Source of the DNA: Mimachlamys varia | Taxonomy: Eukaryota; Mollusca; Bivalvia; Pectinida; Pectinidae | Assembly (NCBI GenBank): GCA_947623455.1 | Contig: OX392529.1 | Coordinates: 62,433,686-62,497,685 of the forward strand | DNA length: 64,000 bases | Direction: 5' to 3' | In this document: positions 23,974 to 35,200 of the stretch, one piece after another | How positions within the stretch are numbered: the stretch's first letter is position 1 | Layout: each line of letters starts with the position of its first letter | Program-made: the position numbers and the translations under genes | Notes under the pieces: generated by a model | The model's database searches: none | Seen by the model: the letters and a program-made list of their open reading frames with translations, nothing else | Told to the model about the DNA's origin: nothing

Positions 23974-24455
23974 TCAAGAATTAAATCTGGTGCATTTTCA
24001 ATTTTGATGTTGGCCTATTCAGAAGAATCATATTTTACCTGTGATGGATGTCACGAATGACGAACAGAAAATGTAAAATGATGCTATAGACAGTTCAAAG
24101 ATCAGAATGTAAGGTTTATCGATATAATTAATTACACTCTTGATAAAACTTTTGGTTGGAAAGACTTCATTGCCTTAATAAATAATAAATAAAATTAAAC
24201 CTTGAAAGAAAGAAAATTGAAATCTGTAGAAAGCCATGTTTCAGCACAGCAAAAGTGCATTTTGTTTGACATTTACTGAAGAGAACTGACCTGTCATGAC
24301 CATACTAACATGTGTTCAAAAATTAAAACTTCAGCTTTCTCCACAATCTGATATCATTGTGGTCCCTGCTCATGGTGTGATTAAAGTTTCAATGTATCAG
24401 ATTTTGTTTTATCATAACAATACTAATTTTATAATGGGTCACACAGGGAAAATTC

Positions 24456-24480
24456 GGGGGGGGGGGGGGGGGGGGGGGGG
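24456..24480. repeat. Poly-G run
   Basis: Twenty-five consecutive G, the longest homopolymer in the window. Length may be uncertain in the assembly. Confidence 0.9.
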
Positions 24481-25462
24481 ACCACAGACCTTTCAAATCT
24501 GAAACTGACGTTCCAATTTTCTGTCAATTTTACATAGAAAGGCCTCTTTTGATTTTGATTGAACATGTTGCAATGGCCCAGTGGCCAGCATTCTCAAATT
24601 CCAGGATTTACCCCTGATGGGAGAGTACTGTGTTTGTAGTGTTTGTAGTTTGTACTGTCTTTCTGTATTAATTTCAAACACTGAATTTATCTGGAAACTA
24701 CATACCGTACTATAATGAATACTGAGAGATTAAATGCTTAAAGCTTCATTTACAGTTCAGGAGGTTTAGTTCTAGTTGGTTGTTACCCTCCTATGGCTAT
24801 TTTTACTTTTGAGTTAAAAACTTTGTTAAAGCTAAGGAATTTGGGGAAATTTGACAAAACAATATTCAGATGCAACAAGCTGTACTGTAGGTAGTTTGAC
24901 AGATCTTTGTTTCGATCATAAGTTAAAAAATTAGGGTCTAGTACTTCACTTACGCTTTCTGACACATGCATTTTACTACAAAATGGAGATGGTTATCTAA
25001 ATATGTATGTAAAAAAAACCTATGCATAACTTTTTGATGGTTGTTTTCAATGAAATGTTTGGTTTTATCTGATCTTTGCTGAAGACGGATTGCTTTTAGA
25101 TACCGTTATATAAAAACAAAACAATGTGGGAGTAGATTTTTGTTCCTGTATTGGGAAAATTGAAATTAAAGAAAACTATGAGCTAAGGGAGGTAATTGCT
25201 TTAACTATAACATTGTCTTATTCCTAGTATTCTTGGATGTGTTGAATGGAAAGGAATACTTACTATGATGGGTAGCCTACATTTAACATTATACATGTAT
25301 ATCTACATGTAGTTACAAGAATGCATCAGAAGGGTTACTAAAAAAGACCAAAATAAAATCTTGTTAATTGAAATTTTATTTCAATGTTGTTTGGAAGTAA
25401 AATACAATAAAATTGAATTGAATAGAATTAAAATTCTATGGTTGGAAGCCGTGTAAATAAAT

Positions 25463-25712
25463 AAGAGAATACCGAAGCGTTAACAAAATTATAATCCAAA
25501 CTTAAAATCAATTAAACCAGGGGCAAAATATGAACAAAGGAAAGATTCACATGGAGACCCTTACAAAAGTACAAGATAATAAGACCAGGTGTTCCGGAAG
25601 AGTAAGCGCCTTCTGCTTCATCGACGTCACCCGCCATGTAAATCTTTGTCACATCCAAGTAAACATCAAGTTCTCAAAATGAGAACCGAGTATCATTGTC
25701 AATCAGAATTCT
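25463..25712 (-). mobile_element. Retroelement 3' tail fragment
   Basis: The most complete minus-strand copy of the tail family: gagaataccgaagcgttaac, ccaggggcaaaatatgaac, ttccggaagagtaagcgcct, and a match to the cttggatgt(g/t)accaag segment of 12.18 kb. No coding content. Confidence 0.7.
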
Positions 25713-26394
25713 TCACTAGTCTACTGTAAAATTCTAGCATCAACCCTCACCACAGACACACAATTCTTTTCAACAGTGTTATGTAATGCTCTGCAGGATA
25801 GTGTATTTAATCAGGATATGCTTTTGCTTGTTTTTTGTTCACCTTTCAATCTTGCTTTTCCACCTATATCATTGGTTGTTGGTCTATAAAGGTGTTTGGT
25901 CAAATTATTATTTTACGGGTATTTGGTTCTATTTGAGAAATTGACCAGTGCCATTTTGTTTGTGTAGCATTGATGGAGAGACATGGTTTAGTCATTAGAA
26001 CTGTAGAATTGTGAATTTTGAAATTAATTCAGGTCTAACTCTAGTTGGTACTTTTATGACAAAAAGATGGTGCAATCTAACCTTGCAATCTGCCACTCTA
26101 AAGTTAGTTAATTTTGTTTTCATATTTACATGTACAAGAAGATATTCAGTGCAGAAAAGCAGGTGTCAAATAATAATCCCATGATAGAATGAGACAGTTT
26201 ACATTTGAATCTATAAATATCCATTGTCTAATAGTATTTACAAGCAAGCTGTAAGACCTATAAACAGATTTGTATGTTGTTTATAGAGAGCCATATGGAC
26301 ATGCTAAATATGTCACCCTCAGAAAATAAAGTATTATTATTTAATTTTAACAATGTCAGACAGAGGAAATTATATGGTTGGATATTTGTAAGGA

Positions 26395-26665
26395 TTTGGA
26401 AATGTGTGGATAATTGTTAGGGTTTGGCAGTGTGTTGATATTTGTTAGGGTTTGGCAATATGTAGATATTTGTTAGGGTTTGGCTACATGTAGATATTTG
26501 TTAGGGTTTGGCAATGTGTGGATATTTGTTAGGGTTTGGCAATATGTAGATATTTGTTAGGGTTTGGCAATATGTAGATATTTGTTAGGGTTTGGCAATA
26601 TGTAGATATCTGCTAGGGTTTGGCAATGTGGGGATATTTTGTTAGGGTTTGGCAATATATATATT
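26395..26665. repeat. 28-bp minisatellite
   Basis: About nine copies of gatatttgttagggtttggc followed by aatatgta. Ends are degenerate. Non-coding. Confidence 0.9.
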
Positions 26666-26739
26666 TGGATATTTGTATCAGTTTGGCACTGTTAGTTTAT
26701 GTTTGTGGATATATACAATTTGGTAATGTGAGCTGATAC

Positions 26740-26860
26740 TTATATATATTACAGTTTTTGATATGGTATCAAAGAAACTGCTATAGTTTAATATGAGTTT
26801 ATACTTATATATGTTACAGTTTTTGATATGGTATCAAAGAAACTACTATAGTTTACAGTG
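26740..26860. repeat. 65-bp tandem duplication
   Basis: Two adjacent near-identical copies containing ttacagtttttgatatggta then tcaaagaaact(g/a)ctatag. Confidence 0.85.
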
Positions 26861-28557
26861 TTTACACAAACAAGTGGAACCTCCAAGATCCTGAATTGAT
26901 GTCACAGAAAAAAACACTTTCTATTTCAGAACTTACCCAAGATCACACAACTAACCTATCTGAAACATATAGTACTACTGAATATTCTGTTATATAAACT
27001 AATACACTTACTATTATAATCAGGCAAACAATGCCAGGGGACATGACCTCGGTAAAAATGCTGCCATATTTAGGTTTCAAGTAAACTTCTCTAATGCTTT
27101 TAGAAGGTCATTAATATCAAAGCAAAAATCCAAGTATTGATAGAAAAAATCTGAATATTGATAGAACCATTGTATTTCTGAGGCCTTTCTAAACAGCTTG
27201 TGTTATGGGAAAGGTACATATGTGATACTTATGAGTAGTAAGAAAATCTACTATTTAAACCTGTTTAACTCATTACCCCAAATTTGTCGGCTCTTCTGAT
27301 GATGGACAAACGACAAAACTATTCCATCACCATAGAAACTAACGTGTTGGCATTTCCCTCAATAAACGTCTGAAGATTGTAAGTTTGTTTAACATTTAAC
27401 CTTTAAAAAAATCTAATCTTATGGATGTATTTCAAAAAGTTCTTGTTTTGTAATATTTTACATACAGTTAGGGGATAAAAACATTGTATAATTTAATTTT
27501 AAATTAGGATAAGGGGTATTAACAATATATATAACTTAAATTTGACAACAGTATGAATAGAATAGTGGGACTAGTGTGTCTGACATGCTTAAAGTCTGAG
27601 GAGGACGGGGGGCGAGGGGTACATATTTGGCTACAGAAAGTAGTAGTATTTTTCTTTATTGTTAAAAAGAATCACTGAATATACATCGTAAATTATGATA
27701 TCACTCATATCACCTGTTTATATTCTAACACACGTTTGAAAGCAGTTGAAATTTAGCTGAAACAATTTTCTGATATTGCAATGTTAGTTTACCAGGCTGG
27801 TACAATTCAAATTAATTTTGTAAAAGGAAAGGAACTGTTCCCTTCTGAGGGTGAATCAAGGGGTTTGGAAAGGGTTTTTATATCTGATTAAAGTTGTAGC
27901 TGAAATTGGTAATGTTTTACAAAATTTGTGACAGGAAGTTAAAATCTGTCAATTAATGGAGCTTCTAGAACAGTGATTTTGTTTGCCTATTTTTACAGCC
28001 AATATAAGGCTGTTTCCCCAATCAAAATTTGTGTTATTTTCCCAAAATGAGTCAAAATTCTACAATATTTTCCCAATTTATCTGAAAATCCTACTTTATT
28101 TTCCCAATTCAATAAGGCACAGGTTGCTGTAAAATCAAGGTAGCAAAAACACTGTAAGAAGTACAGTACTATGCATAACATGCCATTACTGTCGCATACA
28201 TGTACAGTAAAATTCTCAACTCATTTATGGGACAAAATATTCCCATTGTCTACATGTACATAGAAGTCTTCTATGTAGACCATGGGAATATTCAAGTGTT
28301 TCTCATAGTCACCAAATTTAATCATAGAATTTGATCAGCACGCTTTCTCCTTTGGTGTTAGAATGTTTTGTGAAATCAACAGGTCAGTAAATTTGTTTTT
28401 CTTTATTCATCAGTATAGAGAATCACAATAAAAATTGATAGTTGGTTATAAATAAAGTCTATCAACTGCTTTCAAAAACACTTGAGCACAGAGATAATCT
28501 GATATGCACATGTCACTAATGCATTTCTAAACAGGCTTTTTCTACAATCTAAAACAG
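26861..28557. other. Sequence upstream of the first coding exon
   Basis: No gene recognised; AT-rich and intron-like. A short inverted repeat (gtctacatgtacatagaagt against cttctatgtagac) lies at 28248-28281. Confidence 0.4.
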
Positions 28558-29297
28558 ATGATTTGTGTCATGTTCAATTTAGGAACCGAAGAAAAGAAGA
28601 TAGAGGAAAGCTCTGTCTCGACCTCCATATCAAAAGCAGCCATTTTGGATCAACACTCGGACAACAGCCAGTCTCCCTCGTGTGCACCGCCAGATATTAC
28701 CAACACGGATCAGAGAATCCATGTCTGTGGAAATCAGACGGAACTGAGTGAACCGCCGGACTTAAACCCGGAGGAGCACACAGGCTTGCTACAATCCTCC
28801 AGTCCCGATGCATTGGTAACTGCTGAACAACAGATAGATCTAAGTACTTCCAGCGAGCCGCCAGATATAACTGGAACAGATGCATTCCCTTACACAGGGG
28901 AGGTCAGTGATCCAGAAGACGGGATACCAATAGACTGTCCTGACTTTCAGCATACTCTTGGCCACTCTAACCATCAGTCAGATCAGTCCCTCGGCATATT
29001 GCTGTCCGACGATTTTGATCCAGAAGAATCTGAAGCCCAAGACCCGTACTTTGGAGAGAATCAGGCGCCCACAGAGCTTTTAGATTCTGACAACTGTTCT
29101 CCTGAAGGCTTTCTGGCATCCTCTTTCCCAGAATCTAATCTAGTGGAATCTTTACAAGCTGTTGCCCCTGGTGACATTCTTGCTGTTTCTCTACCCAAGC
29201 CTCCACCTATTACACTTAAACTCTCCGCTGCACCTATTAAACGTGGCCCAGGGCGGCCGAGAAAAGATGGTGTTGGTCCAATTCAGAGAAAGAGAGT
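28558..29297 (+). CDS. KMT2C: KMT2C-like exon 1 (first recognised): acidic region and AT-hook
   Basis: Ser/Asp/Glu-rich, with three spaced PPD(I/L) motifs, ending in an AT-hook core KRGPGRPRKDG that parallels the N-terminal AT-hook of vertebrate KMT2C. Donor AGAGAGT|GTAAGT, phase 2. ATG 28558 directly follows an acceptor-like CTAAAACAG. An alternative acceptor (CAATTTAG) at 28581 would make upstream coding exons necessary, so the start is unresolved. Confidence 0.8.
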
Positions 29298-32200
29298 GTA
29301 AGTACAAGGCTGATGTATGGGTGCTTTCTTCTGGTGGCGGGCAAACAAGGCAATATCATTTGACAGAACAAGTTTTATTGCTTTGTTTCACAAATTAATG
29401 TTTCATTACTTTGTTAATTCCACTTTTTCTTCAGCTAACAACATTTAAGATGATCGTATGCGATCAGGCTTGTAGACGTGGGAACTTTCACCAGTTAAAC
29501 ATGATCATAATTTGAATTTAGATATTTTCTTTAGCATCTTTTTCGTATACTAAATTTGAGATTTGTTTTAACATTTAAAAATTGGCTTTAGTAGACTTCA
29601 CATAAAATAGTTTTTCAGTTTGTGCTTTATTCATTGTACTGCCTTTCAAATATGACCAATATTTGCATTCAAGCAAAACTGGTTTACACTTGAAGTTGAT
29701 GTCATAACAATTAAAGATAATGGACATCAAACTTAGAACTATAATACTGAACTATAAATAGGTTGAATCCACTTTTAATGCACTCTTAAGTTGATGTTTC
29801 TGTTTTAAGTTCCTTTAACTTCTGAAACACTGTTGTAAGATATAATACATGTAGTAAAACATTAATGATGTGCTATAATAACGAACTATTAGAAATCATG
29901 ATACCAAGTAAACCTTACTGGCAGAAGGGAGCAGGTTATGTAGCCTGAGAAAGTTTAAAATATAATCTATCCTGGTAGAATCTTACCATAAAATACTATC
30001 AAAGTTCTATTTATGAAACATTGGAATCTTGTGTTGGGTTAAGTCATTGAAATGTTGGTATTCCATCTTCACTGTAAATAAATGATTAAGAAGCTCAGTA
30101 TGTAGGAATCCTTCTCTCAGGACATTACGTTGTAGTTACCTAGGAAACATGACACTCTGGACAATGACATAGCATTAACATAATGATGTAATAGTTACCT
30201 AGGAAACAGGACACTCTGGACAATGACGTAGTAGTTACCTAGGAAACATGACACTCTGGACAATGACGTAGTAGTTACCTAGGAAACATGCCACTCCGGA
30301 CAATGACGTAGTAGTTACCTAGGAAACATGACATTCCGGACAATGACGTAGTAGTTACCTGGGAAACATGACATTCCGGACAATGATGTAGTAGTTACCT
30401 AGGAAACATGACACTCTGGACAATGACGTAGTAGTTACCTAGGAAACATGACACTCTGGACAATGACGTAGTAGTCACCTAGGAAACATGACACTCTGGA
30501 CAAAGACGTAGTAGTAACCTAGACAACATGACACTCTGGACAATGATGTAGTTGTTATCTAGGAAACATGACACTTGCAACAATTTATATCCATACATTA
30601 TATTTAAGCTTAGTGTGAAAATTTCTCTGCCATTTGCCAAATTTCATGCTTTGTATCTGTATCAGTCCAATGCTTTTAGACATCTAAGACTTGTAGTTAT
30701 TCAATGTTTAAATTACTTATTTATTACCACTTCAACCATTATATACTTGTGACATGGACCTATGTTCATTTAATCATTCTTGTGATGGATAATTTGAAGA
30801 TGAAGAATTGATTTGTCGGGTTCATCTAGATAATTGAAATGCCATTTCCGGGATACAACTTTCAGTCGGTGTAGTCATGTGACTTTCACCACCACGTGAC
30901 CTTATTTAGGGCATTTTGAAAACAAAATTGCAGCTAAATAGAAGTTTTCAATGATGGTAAGCGAGGTAAAGTTTTTGGGTCGAAAGAGGGATAACTATGT
31001 CAATTAAATCAAGAGGGGCATTAGTAAAATTAGCTGAGATCACTGGTGAACTGAATTTATCTTGTATTGAGAAATATGAATGCAATCCACAGTGCTCGTA
31101 ATCAGGGTTTCTCTTTGCTGTTGGAAACGATCTTAATGTACCATGACTTAGTTTTAGAGTCTGTGCCTTTGTTTCGTCCCATTTTAACCTAAAGCGACTA
31201 CAAAATCATATCAAATCTAGCTGTTATTCGGTCGTCAATGTCACCATTGTAAAGTGCCCTAAAATTTCCGCAGTAACATGATCAAATCACCGATTTCTAA
31301 CTCCGCTTCAAAAGAGTTCTTGTTAATCGGAAAATGTGTAATCTGTTGTAATAGTTTTATATATTACCATAAAGCATGTAATTTCACAAGTTGCAAAAAA
31401 AAATTCTTTTGTGGTGTAAGAAAATTGAAATTTCACTTCATCATTCAACTGGATGATGGTACTTGGTAGATTGTTCAGTTGGAATCTCAGTGTTCTGTTA
31501 GGGTCCCAATTTTCTGTGGGGGATCTCGGTTATTGATAATATCTGTCGGCCATGAAACGCGAGAGACGTTAGAAAGGGATAAAAAAAGGATGAAGATTTC
31601 TCTGTTGTATTTAATTCTCGGGAATCAATTTGTTTATAAAAAAAGTTTTTTTGCTAGAGGGAAATGTTGTTCAAAGATTACAACATCGTTTGGAAGAGTT
31701 CTAAATTCTAATAATATTAGGTTTAAAGAAAATCTTACTAAGCTAGTGTTCAGACGTACATTGAAGTATTGATACAGAAAGTGTAAAATGAAATGCATGT
31801 TTTAACCAAACATTGTAATAATCAAAACAACACTGTGATGGACTTTTGACAGTTTGCTATCTGTTCCGCCATATTCCTGGTAGAAACAGGATTTGGAATG
31901 TAGGAATCTTGTGTGGCCAGTGTGTACTGACTGTGGTCTATAACTGAAGGACTAAGAACACTGTACTAATGTACCCACTGGTTGTGTAATCTGGGCAGTA
32001 TAAAGTAAGTGATTGTAATGGTTGACAAGGTTTATATAATCAGGAGTCAATGGCCTGTGTTTATGTTGTAGCTCTCTTGGTAAAACCAGCACGAAGAGCT
32101 CTATAAAGAAGGGTGTTCATATCCACCCAAGCTTCGCAGGTCTCGTACGCTCATTTCAAGGCAGTGCTATGGATACCGGGCCCATGGACATTTCACATCA

Positions 32201-35200
32201 GGAGGCACCACAGGTCGTGGCGTCGGACATCGCGGGACCGTCGTCTGCGATGATTGACTACGACCAGGACATGCCGATATCTGGCATGGCTATGGAAGAT
32301 GACCAAGGTAGGCTTTTAAAGGGTGGCTCTGAACAGCGGCTTTGTTGGACACCACATAGTAAAGCAAAATCATAACGATTCTATCAAAACTTTTGCTGAA
32401 AAGTAATTCCCTATAGAAACCGATTTTGAATTTGCCAAACTATTGGTTTATGTTTGGTTTAACATTAATTTTCATATGCCCATCAAATGTTGCTTGCTTA
32501 AAAATCATTATATTTTCGATATTCATGAGAAATGAAATTGCTAAGACATAATGTCTACTGTACAAGCATTTTGTATAGACCGACAGGTTTTCCTGTGGCC
32601 TTGGTCTATCAGTCTATCGTTACTTTCCCACACTGTTCAATGTCATTACATTTTGATAAAACTTACTTGCTTACCATGTAATTGTAAAGCTAAATTTGAT
32701 GAGCAAACTCTGCATAATTAAAATGACCACTTCGCTCTGATTTGTCAACATTTGCTGCGGAATATGTAAAATAACTTACTTAAATATGAAGTGATTCTGG
32801 TGACACATTAATAATGGTGATATTGTCTAATGTTTTCAGCTTCATCAAGTTACTCTGTGATGTCTGGGGAGGGCTCCGACCCTCTGGAACCTTTGATGTA
32901 AGTTACAGCTAGTCCGTATCTCATAATCATTGTAAATTGACATGAAGTAAGAGCAATACTTTCATTATAAAAGTAAAGTATCAAGGTGGAAGTGAGAGTG
33001 AGATATCTCTAATTGCTGATTTCAAGACTTTCAAGTTCATTGGAGTAATTCTGAATTCACCGTTCTTGTTTCAGGCCCACAAAGCTGTGTAGTTTGTGTA
33101 ACTGTGGCGAGCGTAGTCTGTTGGGGCAAGGGGAGTTGGGCAAGTATGATCCCACTCCTGGCTTTAACCCACTCAAGAAGATACCAGGCAAAACCCGTAA
33201 CAAAACGCCGGAGTTTGATGAACGGACCACAAGTGAGAAAGGTCCGAAGCCCCTGACCTGGAGACGCCATAGAGGACCATTAAAGGGAAACAAGTACGTA
33301 TTATTTTCTACAGCTGATTTCAATAGTTACTAATTGTGCTCATCAGTATCTTTTATATTATATGAATTATTATGAAAACCGTGATATTTTGTTAATCGAT
33401 TCGTATATTCTACCTGTAGTGATATTCTACAACTTAACAGGGAGAGGAGCAAATCTCCACGTAGGTATCCGCACAACTCGGACGAGGACCCTACCTGTAT
33501 TCTGGGGGATGAGCTGAGCATGGTCGGATATCCAGAAGACATTGACTTGACACAGGTGTTTGAACCATCAGGTGAGTCGCACAATTTCTCATGAACCATC
33601 AGGTGAGTCACACCATTTCTCATGAACCATCAGGTGAGTTTCACCATTTCTCATGAACCATCAGGTGAGTTACACCATTTCTCATGAACCATCAGGTGAG
33701 TCACACCATTTCTCATGAACCATCAGGTGAGTCGCACCATTTCTCATGAACCATCAGGTGAGTCACACCATTTCTCATGAACTATCAGGTGAGTCACACC
33801 ATTTCTCATGAACCATTAGGTGAATTACACCATTTCTCAGGTGCAATCCTTGAACTTTTTTCTTGGTGTCCAGGGGCCATTGGATAAAGAATTTTTCAAG
33901 ATGTAAAATGGGGAAAATGTGCCAATTTTCCAAAAATTGCTTAACTTCGCCTATCAGTTGTTTGGAACCTTCCCATTGAGAATTTTATGACAACAAATTG
34001 GGAAATACAGCCAATTTTTTCAAGAGGAAAAGGGCCTGTATTCAGAATGTTATTGTAGAAAAATCACTGACACCATGTGTCACAACAAATTGGAAGTGCT
34101 GGAACTATCAAGTTAAGACTTCCAACTTCACATTGATGTTGGAATCTTCAATGGAGTTTTCAGGCTTGTTTTATAAGAGTCGGTAGATCAATGTTATGTG
34201 TATTATATAAAAATTCCCAGTCCGTGGTAAGTTCTTATTGAGAATCAACGAGGAGAGTTGTTAAAAATGTAAGTTGTTAAATACTTTGAGTCTGCGGGTT
34301 AGGTTGTTGTGTATTCCGTAATGTTTGTCGGTCTGTGGAATCAGTTTTGATGTAATTTTCAGGACACACACTGGCCCACCACTGCTGCGCTGCCTGGTCC
34401 GAGGGGGTGGTCCAAACACACGATCTGCTGCTCAAATTTGTTGATAGGGCCGTCTATACAGGGCTATCTCAAGTAAGTACTTTTACACCAAATCTCTGTA
34501 TGTTATCATCCTGTTATTTGTAGTTAAAGATGAATTGTAAGTATACTATTGCTGTATTCAATCGTGCATTGACAATTTTAGCTTGCAGGATTGCTCATGT
34601 GTGCTATTACCATTCATCTTTGTTGCTGGTTGTAGTGTAGTGACTTCTTCTCAAAAGCCACTGATCCAATTGCTATCAAATATTGCAGGAAGGTTCCATA
34701 GTCAAAGGCCATCAAAATTATAAAGTTTATGTATCTTATGTATCCAGGAGTCTGAGGGATGGTGCTAAAGATGATTAGAGTGATTATCATGTGATTGCTA
34801 TGAGCGTATGAAGATTATCTAATGAGAAAATATTGGCTTATGATCATAATGCTGTCAAATTTCCAGGCTTTCTCTTTTGATGTCAAAAATTGAAGTGGCG
34901 CCTAAGTATTGTTTTATGGTTTAACCAGATGTGTTTAAATGATAACATGGATGGACTTGGCTCTGTTACAGTTGCTGATATGGTTTGTTACAAGTCACTA
35001 TTCCCTTATTCAGCTTTGTACATACAAAATTAATACATTATGCTAATACTTCACCTTGAGGCTGATTTCAATAAGTGTTTATTTGTATGGACTTCATCTT
35101 CTTGTTTCTTGGACAGGCTTCAAAAAACTGGGAAATGTTGTCGGGGACCAAGTTTCTTCAGTTTTCACTACATTGATGTCAATATGAGTTTATAGAATAG

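Larger units (their letters stand above)
21955..25460. other. No gene seen; homopolymer tracts
   Basis: Possibly the first intron of the KMT2C-like gene. A 32-codon frame starting MANHRQ (22210) follows a pyrimidine-rich CTTTAAG acceptor-like site, but I cannot connect it by splicing. Poly-G runs occur at 23958-23973 and 24456-24480. Otherwise featureless. Confidence 0.4.

Noticed and set aside
28563..28885. Alternative frames overlapping KMT2C-like exon 1
   Set aside because: Shadows of the 247-codon frame, which alone ends in an AT-hook and a phase-compatible donor.
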